A stretch of DNA of 60,958 nt from an uncultured Ruminiclostridium sp. (GTDB lineage: Bacteria > Bacillota > Clostridia > Oscillospirales > Ruminococcaceae): NCBI GenBank assembly GCA_905235805.1, contig CAJOMV010000050.1:1-60958 (forward strand), read 5' to 3'. The translations under genes and the position numbers were made by a program. The notes below the pieces were generated by a model. The model was not told where the DNA came from, did no database searches, and saw only the letters and a list, made by a program, of their open reading frames with translations. Below are positions 14,116 through 22,513 of the stretch, in pieces. Each line of letters begins with the position of its first letter. Position 1 is the stretch's first letter.

Positions 14116-16512
14116 TCAGTTGAGCTTCCAGATATCGCGCGCGTAGTCGGATACCGCTCTGTCGGCGGAGAAGATGCCCGCTCCGGCGATATTCGCAAGG
14201 GACATACGGTTCCATTTCACGAGGTCTCTGTACTCGCTGCTTGCCCTTTCCTGCGTTGAGCGGTAGCTCTCGAAATCGGCGAGGCACATATACTGGTCAA
14301 CGTATCTGACAGCGTTCGCCACTTCATCGAAGGTCGCGCCGTTGAAGCCGCGGTACATAGCGTCGATAGCGCCCCTGATAGTGTCGTTGCGGTCATAGTA
14401 GCCGTCGGGGGAGTAGCCGTTTGACTTCATAACATTGACTTCGGGGGTGGACATACCGAAGATGTAGATATTGTCATCACCCACCTGCTCATGTATCTCG
14501 ACATTCGCGCCGTCGTAGGTACCCATTGTCACAGCGCCGTTGAGCATGAGCTTCATGTTGCCGGTGCCGCTTGCTTCCGTACCCGCGAGGGATATCTGCT
14601 CGGATATCTCGGCAGCGGGCATGAGCAGCTCGGAGAGGGTCACGCGGTAATCCTCGAGGAATACGACCGCCAGCTTTTCATTGAGCTTGGGGTTCTTCTT
14701 GAGCTCCTCGCCTATGCACCATATCAGCTTGATTATCTGCTTAGCCATGTAGTAGCCGGGAGCAGCCTTGGAAGCGAAGATATAGGTCTTGGGCTGGAAG
14801 TCGGCGTCGGGATTGTTCAGCAGGTAGTTGTACTGCGAGATGATATGCAGTGCGTTGAGCTGCTGTCTCTTGTATTCATGCAGTCTCTTGACCTGCACGT
14901 CGAAGATGCTGTCGGGGTTGAGCTTTGTGCCGGTTGTATTGAGGACGTACTTCGCGAAGAATTCCTTGTTCTTGTGCTTGATATCCGCGAGCTTGTTCAG
15001 CACCTCGCGGTCATCGAGGAAGGAGCGCAGCTTTGCAAGCTCGCCGCCGTTCTTCTTGAAGCCGTCGCCGATACATTCGGAGATGAGCTTTGTGAGCTTC
15101 GGGTTGGACTGGAGCAGCCAGCGGCGGTACGCTATACCGTTCGTGACATTTGTGAACTTCTTAGGCGTGAGCTCGTACTCGTCGTGGAACACGCTCTCCT
15201 TGATTATTTCGCTGTGGAGCTTGGAAACGCCGTTTACAGAGTGCGAAGCCGCAACGCAGAGTGTAGCCATTCTTATCTGGTTGTTGCGGAAAATGGACAT
15301 AGCGTCCACCTTCTCGTAGGGGAGGGTCTCGGAGAGCTTCTCGCAGTAGCGTCTGTTTATCTCGCAGATTATGGAGTAAATTCTCGGGAGTATCTTCTCT
15401 ATGAGGTTCTTATCCCACTTTTCGAGCGCTTCCGCCATGACTGTATGGTTCGTGTACGCAAAGGTCCTGCACACGATATCCCACGACTTGCTCCAGTCGT
15501 AGCCGCAGTCGTCGAGCAGTATTCTCATAAGCTCGGGGATAGCGAGTGTCGGGTGGGTGTCGTTTACATGGATAGCCACCTTGTCGGGCAGGTTTTCGAG
15601 GGTGCCGTATATGTTCATGTGGCGCATTACGATATCGCCTACGGACGCAGCGCACATGAAGTACTGCTGACGGAGGCGGAGAGCCTTGCCCTCGAGGTGG
15701 TTGTCGTTCGGATAAAGTACCTTTGTGAGGGAGTGAGCGATATTGCTTGCGCCGAGAGCGTTGGTGTAGTCACCGGAGTTGAAGGCGTTCATATCGAACG
15801 ACATACTCTTTGCGCTCCAGAGACGGAGCTTGGAAACGCCCTCGCTGTCGTAGCCGGATACATACATATCGTAAGGAACGGCGAGAACGGTATTGTAGTT
15901 GACATGAGAGATATGGTGATAATCATTTTCCCAGTACTCACGCACTTCGCCGTCGAAATGCACCTCGAGAGCCTGATCGTCCACGGGTGTCAGCCATGCG
16001 CCGCCGCCGGGGAGCCAGTTATCGGGGAGCTCTGTCTGCCAGCCGTCGATGATCTTCTGCTTGAAGATGCCATACTCATAGAGCAGGGAATATCCTGTCG
16101 CGGGGAACTCGCAGGTAGCCATACCGTCGAGATAGCAAGCCGCAAGTCTGCCGAGACCGCCGTTGCCGAGACCTGCGTCAGGCTCTTCGTCATAGATAAC
16201 GGAGGGTTTTATTTCATATTCTTCTTTCAGGAGTGCCTCGACTTCCTCGTTCATACCGAGGTTGTAGAGGGACATTTTGAGCGAGCGTCCCATAAGAAAT
16301 TCCATAGAAATGTAATAGACCTGTTTTTTGCCTACGGAATTGCACTTTGTCATGAAGAGGTGACGCTTCTCGCGGAGCACATTTACAACGATCTTTGACA
16401 GTGCCTTGTAGATCTGTGTGCTTGTTGCCTCCTTGGGTCCGATACGGAAATCGAGCTCAAGGGTGTCCTTCAGCTTTTTGCTGAGCTGTTCCTTTGTGAG
16501 AGGAGAAGTCAT
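14116..16512 (-). CDS. glgP: glycogen/starch phosphorylase
   Basis: A 798-residue GT35 phosphorylase that releases glucose 1-phosphate from glycogen or maltodextrin. The PLP-lysine motif EASGTGNMKLMLNGA is near residue 640, with GTYDGANVEI after it, and the N-terminal NGGLGRLAACYLD motif is intact. Length is typical. An in-frame TTG six bases upstream (16518) is an alternative start; I prefer the ATG at 16512 after AAGGA, but spacing would also suit the TTG. It is a single-gene unit with its own promoter and terminator, consistent with reserve glycogen breakdown in a rumen/gut fermenter. Confidence 0.95.
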   Translation of the reverse strand: MTSPLTKEQLSKKLKDTLELDFRIGPKEATSTQIYKALSKIVVNVLREKRHLFMTKCNSVGKKQVYYISMEFLMGRSLKMSLYNLGMNEEVEALLKEEYEIKPSVIYDEEPDAGLGNGGLGRLAACYLDGMATCEFPATGYSLLYEYGIFKQKIIDGWQTELPDNWLPGGGAWLTPVDDQALEVHFDGEVREYWENDYHHISHVNYNTVLAVPYDMYVSGYDSEGVSKLRLWSAKSMSFDMNAFNSGDYTNALGASNIAHSLTKVLYPNDNHLEGKALRLRQQYFMCAASVGDIVMRHMNIYGTLENLPDKVAIHVNDTHPTLAIPELMRILLDDCGYDWSKSWDIVCRTFAYTNHTVMAEALEKWDKNLIEKILPRIYSIICEINRRYCEKLSETLPYEKVDAMSIFRNNQIRMATLCVAASHSVNGVSKLHSEIIKESVFHDEYELTPKKFTNVTNGIAYRRWLLQSNPKLTKLISECIGDGFKKNGGELAKLRSFLDDREVLNKLADIKHKNKEFFAKYVLNTTGTKLNPDSIFDVQVKRLHEYKRQQLNALHIISQYNYLLNNPDADFQPKTYIFASKAAPGYYMAKQIIKLIWCIGEELKKNPKLNEKLAVVFLEDYRVTLSELLMPAAEISEQISLAGTEASGTGNMKLMLNGAVTMGTYDGANVEIHEQVGDDNIYIFGMSTPEVNVMKSNGYSPDGYYDRNDTIRGAIDAMYRGFNGATFDEVANAVRYVDQYMCLADFESYRSTQERASSEYRDLVKWNRMSLANIAGAGIFSADRAVSDYARDIWKLN

Positions 16513-16576
16513 AGCCAATCAAATCCTTCCTGTATGGTTCTGAGGGCATAGTTACCCTCTTACAACATTCACAAAT

Positions 16577-16605
16577 ATTATAACATATATACCGCCCAAT
16601 TTCAA
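16577..16605 (-). promoter_or_regulatory. SigA-type promoter of glgP
   Basis: On the minus strand: -35 TTGAAA (16600-16605), 17-bp spacer, -10 TATAAT (16577-16582), about 65 bases before the glgP start. Confidence 0.75.
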
Positions 16606-16730
16606 GGGATAAAGCGTTTTTTAAATTTTTTTGTCGGATTTTTCAATAATACACAATCTTTTTCGGCAATTTGTTACAATTTTTATATCGTTTTTGTGCA
16701 TTGTGTTAAAACTTTCACATTATCCCATTA

Positions 16731-16754
16731 CAAAAGGCGCAGTAACTCTGCGCC
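16731..16754 (-). terminator. intrinsic terminator after HAD phosphatase gene
   Basis: GGCGCAG (16736-16742) and CTGCGCC (16748-16754) form a 7-bp stem with a 5-base loop. On the minus strand TTTTG follows. It ends the kinase-HAD transcript. Confidence 0.75.
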
Positions 16755-16762
16755 CCTGCATA

Positions 16763-17422
16763 CTATAATAATTCCGTAAAATCCGTAATGAACAGGTCTG
16801 CTGTGCTTCGTATAAGCTCGGTATCCCGTCCGGAGGTCTCGTCATACACGCCGACAGTGCGGAAGCCGCCGTCCTTTGCGCCTTTGACAGCCATATAGAT
16901 ATCCTCGAACACTATTGCCTCACTGTCCGGCACCCCGAGCCGCCTGCACGCGAGCCGGTACACATCCGGGAAGCCCTTTTTCCGTGCGCACTCGCCTACT
17001 GCGGCTATGGCGGTGAAGAAGCCGTCTATCCCTGTCCGCTTCATGCCGGGGAGGAACAGGTCCTCGCTGCTGGCGGTGGCTACGGCGAGCTTTACACCGC
17101 CGTCGTACAGCTTTTTCAGATATTCATAAGCTCCCGTTTTGAGGGTCACGCTGTTTTTGTAGAATTCATGCGCCTCATCGGACCATATCCGCATCATTTC
17201 CTCGGGTCCCATATCGAGCCCGAAGCGCTCCTTTGTGTAAAGCGCGGTCTCCTCTGCGCCGAGGTGAGCTATCGCGAGGAGGTAATCCTCCGGTACCTCA
17301 TCTATCCCCACCTGATTCAGGAATACCTCATCTATATGGTTCCAGAAGTACATGGAATCGAACAGCGTTCCGTCAAGGTCGAACACTGCGGCGGAAAATT
17401 CTCCGAGTATCGGGTCTGTCAT
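16763..17422 (-). CDS. HAD-superfamily hydrolase, beta-phosphoglucomutase/phosphatase-like
   Basis: A 219-residue subfamily-IA HAD enzyme with a helical cap. Motif I is VFDLDGTLFDSM (~residues 13-24, nucleophile Asp and general-acid Asp), motif II is the Thr/Ser in VATASS (~115), and motifs III/IV are Lys (CARKKGFPDVY) and FEDIYMAVKGA. It would dephosphorylate a small phosphorylated metabolite or act as a sugar-phosphate mutase; sequence does not decide. Its ATG overlaps the stop of the upstream cytidylate-kinase-like gene by four bases, so the two are co-translated. Confidence 0.85.
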   Translation of the reverse strand: MTDPILGEFSAAVFDLDGTLFDSMYFWNHIDEVFLNQVGIDEVPEDYLLAIAHLGAEETALYTKERFGLDMGPEEMMRIWSDEAHEFYKNSVTLKTGAYEYLKKLYDGGVKLAVATASSEDLFLPGMKRTGIDGFFTAIAAVGECARKKGFPDVYRLACRRLGVPDSEAIVFEDIYMAVKGAKDGGFRTVGVYDETSGRDTELIRSTADLFITDFTELL

Positions 17423-18012
17423 TTGTCACCCAGCCTTGTCTTTATGTAGTCTGTGAGGATATCGGCGGACTTCTCGATACCGATGTCCGAGTTCACCGAG
17501 ATGTCGTAGGTCTGCACCTTGCCCCACGCGTCGTCCGCGAAGTAGTTGTAGTACGCGATACGGTTCTTGTCCTTCTTGAGCAGGTAAGCGCGGTAGTTCT
17601 CCGCCTGTTCGCCGTACTCGTCACGAACTCTCGCTATACGGCTCTCGAGGGGGGCTGTAATGAACACGTTTATCACGTTATCGAAGCCGCGGAGCACATA
17701 GTCCGCGCATCTACCGACGATAACGCAGCTTTCCTTATTATAAAGGTCCTTTATCACCCTGGACTGCGCAATGAATATCATATCCGACGCCGGTAGTATC
17801 TGACTTCCGATGTACAGGTGATACAGCAGGCTCTGGGTCTTTTTCTGGTCATTCCTCCGCACGAAATCCTCGGTATAGCCGCTCTCCTTCGCCACCAGCG
17901 ACAGAAGCTCGCCGTCATAGAAGCTTATCCCGAGGTCGTCCGCGAGCTTCTTGCCTATCAGCCGTCCGCCGCTGCCGTACTCTCTCGATACCGTCACAAC
18001 ATATTTATCCAT
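17419..18012 (-). CDS. cytidylate kinase-like P-loop protein
   Basis: A 197-residue protein of the cytidylate-kinase-like family widespread in Firmicutes. The N-terminus VVTVSREYGSGGRLIGKKLA (~residues 4-23) is a P-loop variant, and CVIVGRCADYVL and the Arg-rich SRIARVRDEYG lid region follow. Its substrate is not established for the family. A longer in-frame reading from 18114 is unlikely: the ATG at 18012 has AAAGGAGG upstream and begins right at the domain, downstream of a promoter at 18043-18071. It forms an operon with the HAD gene. Confidence 0.82.
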   Translation of the reverse strand: MDKYVVTVSREYGSGGRLIGKKLADDLGISFYDGELLSLVAKESGYTEDFVRRNDQKKTQSLLYHLYIGSQILPASDMIFIAQSRVIKDLYNKESCVIVGRCADYVLRGFDNVINVFITAPLESRIARVRDEYGEQAENYRAYLLKKDKNRIAYYNYFADDAWGKVQTYDISVNSDIGIEKSADILTDYIKTRLGDK

Positions 18013-18042
18013 ATTCAGACCTCCTTTGTGTGCTTTTGTTAT

Positions 18043-18071
18043 ATTATAACATATTTTGCGCGATTTGTCAC
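18043..18071 (-). promoter_or_regulatory. promoter of kinase-HAD operon
   Basis: On the minus strand: -35 GTGACA (18066-18071), 17-bp spacer, -10 TATAAT (18043-18048). The -35 box touches the stop codon of queH. Confidence 0.6.
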
Positions 18072-18697
18072 TACTTTTTTGTATTATTTTCCGCGGCTCT
18101 TCTGCTGTACACACATCCGCAGTAGTTCTGTCTGTACAGTCCGTAGGTCTGCGACAGCACTATCGAGCGCTTGTAGCCCTCTTTCTTCTTGAAGTCCGAG
18201 TACAGGTATGGGATACCTGCACGCTCCGCTTCCTCCGCGCCTGTTTCGTTGAGCTTCTGCGCATTTTTGAGCGGGCTTATTGACAGCGTAGTGGTGAAGT
18301 AATCGAAGCCGCCCGCCTTTGCGGCGTCCGCAGCCTCCGCGAGCCGCAGCCGATAGCATCTGAAGCACCGCTCGCCCCCCTCGGGAACGTCCTCATAGCC
18401 CTTCGCGATGTCATAGAAGCGCTCCGGCTCGTAAGCGCCCTCCGAGAATGTCACCGGATATCTGTGCGGCTGCTCGGATATGAGGCGTTTCAGCTCGTTC
18501 GCCCGCTTCTCGTACTCGGCTTTCTCGCCGATATTGGGATTGTAGAAGAACGCGGTGATGCGGAAGTGGTCGGTCAGGTATTCCAGCACATAGCTGCTAC
18601 ACGGCGCACAGCAGCAGTGCAGCAGCAGGGTCGGCACCCTGCCTTGCTCCTCAAACTCCGCGAGCCTCTTTTCGAGCTCCTTCTGATAGTTCATCAT
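18071..18697 (-). CDS. queH: epoxyqueuosine reductase QueH
   Basis: A 208-residue QueH (DUF208) protein, the non-cobalamin enzyme that reduces epoxyqueuosine to queuosine in tRNA anticodons. The metal/cluster cysteines are visible: LLLHCCCAPCSS (~residues 25-36), GERCFRCYRLRLAEA (~107-121) and QNYCGCVYS near the C-terminus. Length matches the family. It overlaps the upstream YcxB-like gene by four bases (start ATGATGA), making the third gene of an operon with a histidine phosphatase. No other queuosine gene is in the window, so it probably serves a salvage or scattered pathway. Confidence 0.93.
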   Translation of the reverse strand: MMNYQKELEKRLAEFEEQGRVPTLLLHCCCAPCSSYVLEYLTDHFRITAFFYNPNIGEKAEYEKRANELKRLISEQPHRYPVTFSEGAYEPERFYDIAKGYEDVPEGGERCFRCYRLRLAEAADAAKAGGFDYFTTTLSISPLKNAQKLNETGAEEAERAGIPYLYSDFKKKEGYKRSIVLSQTYGLYRQNYCGCVYSRRAAENNTKK

Positions 18698-19209
18698 TTC
18701 TTCCTGCCGCCCTGCTTTTCCGCGATTATCTCGGCGGTCTCCACAGCCGTCCCCGACAGAACGCTGCTCTTTTGGAGAATGATAAGCAGCTCGTCCTCCG
18801 TTTTCAGGAAAAACGCGGTCCTGCCGTCATGCATATCGGTTATCTTGTCCCAGCCGAAAACGCTCTGCGGCGCTCCGTCCCGCACGAGTATCACCTTCTC
18901 CGATGATACCGAGCACACAAGCCCGTCGAACGCCGTGAAAGCCTGTTCGAGCTTATTTGTGTAGGTGTTCACCATTACCGTCATTATGACCGCGAACAGA
19001 ATATCGAACACTATCGCGCAGAATACCACCACCAGCATGACGGCGTTGTTCGTCATGAAGTACCCCACCAGCGCCGCTATCGGTATCGCCGCCAGTGTAG
19101 CCGAGCATATCACTATCGGGATCATACCGGCTCCCGAGCCGCCCGTTATCATGTACGTCACATATTCCCGCAGCGTCTTTTTCTCGTATTTCATCGCGTA
19201 GTCCGTCAT
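18694..19209 (-). CDS. YcxB-like two-helix membrane protein
   Basis: A 171-residue protein with two transmembrane helices (MIPIVICSATLAAIPIAALV and VMLVVVFCAIVFDILFAVIM, ~residues 30-80) and a soluble beta-rich C-terminal part (SSEKVILVRDGAPQS, FGWDKITDMHDGRTAFFLKT). This matches the YcxB-like layout. A start far upstream at 19344 would read through the preceding gene, so the ATG at 19209 is chosen; it overlaps the histidine phosphatase stop as TGATG. Function unknown. It sits between the phosphatase and queH in one operon. Confidence 0.75.
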   Translation of the reverse strand: MTDYAMKYEKKTLREYVTYMITGGSGAGMIPIVICSATLAAIPIAALVGYFMTNNAVMLVVVFCAIVFDILFAVIMTVMVNTYTNKLEQAFTAFDGLVCSVSSEKVILVRDGAPQSVFGWDKITDMHDGRTAFFLKTEDELLIILQKSSVLSGTAVETAEIIAEKQGGRKK

Positions 19210-19817
19210 CACACTACCCTCCCGACTATCTCGAACACCGGTCCGTGCTGCCACATGAAAGTGGAGAGCGCTATCTGTATGCACTCCCCTTGTCCTATCG
19301 CAAAATCGGCGGGGCGGCCCTTCGGGAGCCCGTAGTTCGCGCACAGGTTCATTATCACTCCCGCGTGCGTCACCACCGCGGCACGGGTTATCTCATCGTG
19401 CATCATATCCTTGAAGATCTCCTCCAGCCCGTCAAGGCACCGGAGAGTGAATTCCTCCATAGTTTCTCCGTTCGGCGCGGAGCTCTCATAGCCGCCCTTC
19501 AGCCACTCGGTGTACTCGGGAAGCCCCTCCAGCTCGGCGGCTGTCTTGTTCTCCCAGTCTCCGAAGTCGCATTCCGCGATGTTGTCGATCTCCTTCACAT
19601 ACCTGTCGGGGTAGATGATGTCCACAGTTTCGAGGCAGCGCTTCAGCGGGCTTGAATAGACCTTCTGTACGTCGGGGTACAGGTGGTCGTGCGCAAGCCG
19701 CGTCACAGCGTAAAAGCCCTCGTCGCACAGCGGCAGGTCGGTAAGCCCGATATAGCGCCCTTCAAGGTTTCCTTGGGTTATCCCGTGGCGGATAAGATAA
19801 AGCGTGTAATTCTTCAT
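19209..19817 (-). CDS. histidine phosphatase family protein (phosphoglycerate mutase-like)
   Basis: A 202-residue cytoplasmic phosphatase. The catalytic LIRHGITQGNLEGRY motif (His ~11) and the second histidine in VVTHAGVIM (~150) are present, with SSPLKRCLETV carrying the conserved Arg. Family members include cofactor-dependent phosphoglycerate mutase and alpha-ribazole phosphatase (CobC); length and sequence fit a CobC/GpmB-type phosphatase better than glycolytic GpmA, but the substrate is open. It is first in an operon with the YcxB-like protein and queH, and it lies opposite the XRE regulator with a dyad between them. Confidence 0.85.
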   Translation of the reverse strand: MKNYTLYLIRHGITQGNLEGRYIGLTDLPLCDEGFYAVTRLAHDHLYPDVQKVYSSPLKRCLETVDIIYPDRYVKEIDNIAECDFGDWENKTAAELEGLPEYTEWLKGGYESSAPNGETMEEFTLRCLDGLEEIFKDMMHDEITRAAVVTHAGVIMNLCANYGLPKGRPADFAIGQGECIQIALSTFMWQHGPVFEIVGRVV

Positions 19818-19858
19818 TTTGTCTTCCTTTATATGTGTATTATGTTATGATCAGCGGT

Positions 19859-19885
19859 CTATACTCACATTAAATATGTGTATAG
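19859..19885. promoter_or_regulatory. candidate operator dyad between histidine phosphatase and XRE regulator
   Basis: CTATA-ct-CACAT (19859-19870), TAAAT, ATGTG-TATAG (19876-19885) is an imperfect inverted repeat. The decamer ATATGTGTAT within it (19874-19883) recurs directly at 19831-19840, 43 bases away. The position in a divergent promoter region next to a HTH gene suggests an operator. Confidence 0.45.
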
Positions 19886-19951
19886 TATCTAATTTGTATT
19901 AAATCATATTAATTATACAAAAGCGATAGCGTTTTTTGTCGAATTTGCCAC

Positions 19952-19980
19952 TTTACAAAGAGTTGATTTTTGATTATAAT
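19952..19980 (+). promoter_or_regulatory. promoter of XRE regulator gene
   Basis: -35 TTTACA (19952-19957), 17-bp spacer, -10 TATAAT (19975-19980), 64 bases before the start codon. Confidence 0.65.
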
Positions 19981-20044
19981 ATTTGTTGTATGCACTCTCA
20001 GAAAGGCATAACATTAATATCCCGAAAGGTATGTGTGTCCATAA

Positions 20045-20722
20045 ATGAACAGCGATTTTCCAAGAATTCTGTCCCTGCTCCGCAAGGAAAGACATATAAG
20101 CCAGAAGGCTGCGGCAGCCGATCTCGGCGTTGCGCAGGCGCTCCTCTCGCATTACGAGAAGGGCAAGCGTGAGTGCGGGCTCGATTTTCTCGTCCGTGTC
20201 GCGGATTATTACGGCGTTACCACCGACTATCTGCTCGGGCGCTCCGCTTCAACTACCGGTAATATCATCACCGAGAACGATATCCCCGACCTCTCCACTG
20301 GTCAGGAAAAGACCCGCGCAGGTGCCGATATCTCCCTTACAATGTCGAAAAAGCTGGTAGTGAACAGCATAGATGTCATCTACAGCCTGCTCGCCAAGAT
20401 AGGGAACAACCGTTTCAGCCTCGCGATAATCAATATGCTCAACCTCACGGTCTATAAGGTGTTCCGCATTGTATTCCGCTCGAATAAGGGCAATACCCAG
20501 AATATGTTCGAGATAGCCGACGAGCGTGCCTGCCATTATGCCGACGCGCAGATACACATCGACGAGGCGGAGGCAGCGTCCCTTCTGAAAAATTCTTCCC
20601 TCGAAAATCCCGAGATATCCACCGTCGTCATAGAAGCGGAATTTCCCCGTCAGTCCGCGGCGCTCCTCAGCCTTATCAAGACCAGCGAGGCGCAGATAAA
20701 GAAGCAGATCTCCGAAAAGTGA
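20045..20722 (+). CDS. XRE-family transcriptional regulator
   Basis: A 225-residue regulator. Residues ~7-63 are a Cro/CI-type HTH (LRKERHISQKAAAADLGVAQ with recognition helix, then LSHYEKGKRECGLDFLVRVA and YYGVTTDYLLGRS). The remaining ~150 residues are mostly helical, with no recognised ligand domain. The ribosome binding site is weak. It is transcribed away from the histidine phosphatase-queH operon with a dyad between them, so self-regulation or control of that operon is plausible. A strong bidirectional terminator follows. Confidence 0.85.
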   Translation: MNSDFPRILSLLRKERHISQKAAAADLGVAQALLSHYEKGKRECGLDFLVRVADYYGVTTDYLLGRSASTTGNIITENDIPDLSTGQEKTRAGADISLTMSKKLVVNSIDVIYSLLAKIGNNRFSLAIINMLNLTVYKVFRIVFRSNKGNTQNMFEIADERACHYADAQIHIDEAEAASLLKNSSLENPEISTVVIEAEFPRQSAALLSLIKTSEAQIKKQISEK

Positions 20723-20741
20723 GCAAAAATACGATATGTTC

Positions 20742-20774
20742 AGACCGCCATTCACCGCGAACGGCGGTCTTTTT
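20742..20774. terminator. bidirectional intrinsic terminator
   Basis: AGACCGCC (20742-20749) and GGCGGTCT (20763-20770) form an 8-bp stem, followed by TTTTG on the plus strand; an A-rich stretch upstream supplies Ts on the minus strand. It lies between the convergent XRE and glycosyltransferase genes. Confidence 0.85.
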
Positions 20775-20781
20775 GCTGTGC

Positions 20782-21912
20782 TTACACTCTCGGGGCGTTG
20801 TACACCATTGTATAGAAGTCGTCCCACATCTTGACAACGTGCTCTTTGGAATAGAACTCATTCCCGCGTGTGGACGCTGCGACACCCGCGGCGTAGTAGT
20901 CCGGGTCGTCGCGAAGCTTCACGAGCTCGTTTATGAAGCCCTCCACAGAGGTCTCGCGGTAATAGAAATCGAACAGTATGTCGTGGTATATCTCAAGGTC
21001 GCGCAGCAGTATCGGAATGTGCGCGCACATAGCCTCGAGAATGGTCATGGGGAACAGCTCCTCGAAGGACGGCAGGAACATCACATCACCGATATTGTAT
21101 ATCTCGTTCATGTCGTCGCGCGGTATCATACCGAGGAGCTTCAGGTTCGGCGGAGGGTTCTCCTTCACCTTGCTTATCTCCTTGTAGCCGTCGGTGATAG
21201 CGCCGAAGGAGAAGTCTCCCGCCCACGCGAAGTACATATCCGGGCGCTGCTTTGCTATCTCGAGGAAATCGAAGAAGCCCTTGCGCACCTGGAGCTGTCC
21301 CGCGCAAACCGCCACGAAGGCGTCGCGGGGGATACCGTACTTGTCGCGCAGTCTGAGCTTTTCCTCCTCGGAGAGCGGGTGGAACTTGTCGCTCGACACA
21401 TAGTTAGGTATGTATGTTACCTTTGCGGGGTCAACGCCGTAATGCGCCAGCCGTCCTATGAAGTAGGGGTTCACGGTAACAAGGAATTCCATGCTGTCAT
21501 AGAATTTTATCATGTACCAGTAGAATATCTTCTTCGCTATACGCGGCAGGTTAAGGCTGGTCTCCACAGTCTCGGGGAGCATGTGTACATAGCCCACCGA
21601 GCGTCCGTTGCGGGTCGCTATCGGCTTTCCGAGGGCGTAGCCGAGATTTATCGTGTGGTAGTGTGTGATATCCGCCGCTATATGGGCGTTCTCGGTGACC
21701 TCGTACTTGTCGCCGAGATCCTCCTTTATCAGGCGCACCTGCTCTAAGTATGCCGAGCCTACGCCCTGACCGGGAACAGAGGTCGCCTGAGACTTCATAT
21801 TGACGGTTATCCTGTTGCCAGAGGACTTTTTCTTCTTCCGTGAGTGTATGAGCAGCGCGCAAGCGCCCGCTGCTGCGATCATCGCCAGTGCGGCTGTTAC
21901 TTTCTTGTTCAT
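20782..21912 (-). CDS. membrane-anchored GT4-type glycosyltransferase
   Basis: A 376-residue GT-B glycosyltransferase. An N-terminal hydrophobic segment (AALAMIAAAGACALLIHSR, ~residues 4-22) and basic KKKK stretch would anchor it to the membrane face. The donor-binding EX7E motif is in SFEELFPMTILEAMCAHIPI (~275-294), and the YVSSDKFHPLSEEEKLRLR hinge is typical of GT4. Related Firmicute enzymes glycosylate diacylglycerol or cell-surface polymers; the acceptor is not clear here. It is a lone gene between the XRE regulator and korC. Confidence 0.83.
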   Translation of the reverse strand: MNKKVTAALAMIAAAGACALLIHSRKKKKSSGNRITVNMKSQATSVPGQGVGSAYLEQVRLIKEDLGDKYEVTENAHIAADITHYHTINLGYALGKPIATRNGRSVGYVHMLPETVETSLNLPRIAKKIFYWYMIKFYDSMEFLVTVNPYFIGRLAHYGVDPAKVTYIPNYVSSDKFHPLSEEEKLRLRDKYGIPRDAFVAVCAGQLQVRKGFFDFLEIAKQRPDMYFAWAGDFSFGAITDGYKEISKVKENPPPNLKLLGMIPRDDMNEIYNIGDVMFLPSFEELFPMTILEAMCAHIPILLRDLEIYHDILFDFYYRETSVEGFINELVKLRDDPDYYAAGVAASTRGNEFYSKEHVVKMWDDFYTMVYNAPRV

Positions 21913-21976
21913 TCTGTTTCCTCTTATAGAAAGGAGCGCAAAGGCAATGCGCCTGTGCGCTCCCTGTTATTGTTCG

Positions 21977-22513
21977 TCAACCGTTGAATTCCATACCAAG
22001 CTTAAGAGCCTTTTTGTTAGCGTCGAGCTTATCCGCCTTCTTCGGGGGAATGCACTTCTTGAGTGCTTTCTCGATGACAGCCTCATCGGTGAGACCGATC
22101 TCCTTGAGCATCTTGCCTGCGAGGATTATGTTAGCCATACCCTTTAAGCCGTTCTCGTTAGCCATGCCCGTTGCGGGGACATAGAAGCACTTGATGTCGG
22201 TGCGGTCAGAGGTACCCTCAACGAGGGTGCTGTCGATGAACGCCATACCGTCCGGCTTTACGGCGCCGATGAACTTGTCGAAGCTCGGGGTGTTCATTAC
22301 CATGAGCTCAGTGGGGTTTAAGATAAGGGGCGAGCCTATCGGCTGGTCGGACAGCGTTACCGAGCAGTTGCAGGTACCGCCGCGCATCTCGGGACCGTAG
22401 GACGGAAGCCACGAGACTTCCTTGCCCGCGTAGAGTCCCGCGTAAGCTATGAGCTTTCCCGCGAAGAGGATACCCTGTCCGCCGAAGCCAGCAAGCAGAA
22501 ATTCGTTTGTCAT
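21977..22513 (-). CDS. korC: 2-oxoacid:acceptor oxidoreductase, gamma subunit
   Basis: A 178-residue gamma-type subunit with the signature NEFLLAGFGGQGILFAGKLI at the N-terminus and SYGPEMRGGTCNCSV. It forms, with the alpha, beta and ferredoxin subunits encoded upstream, a 2-oxoglutarate- or branched-chain 2-oxoacid:ferredoxin oxidoreductase (Kor/Vor). It overlaps korB by four bases and is the last gene of the operon. The substrate (2-oxoglutarate versus branched-chain keto acids) cannot be fixed from sequence alone. Confidence 0.9.
   Translation of the reverse strand: MTNEFLLAGFGGQGILFAGKLIAYAGLYAGKEVSWLPSYGPEMRGGTCNCSVTLSDQPIGSPLILNPTELMVMNTPSFDKFIGAVKPDGMAFIDSTLVEGTSDRTDIKCFYVPATGMANENGLKGMANIILAGKMLKEIGLTDEAVIEKALKKCIPPKKADKLDANKKALKLGMEFNG

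Noticed and set aside
14491-16398. 635-codon open frame on the plus strand opposite glgP
   Set aside because: Antisense shadow of glgP; no ribosome binding site or family features.
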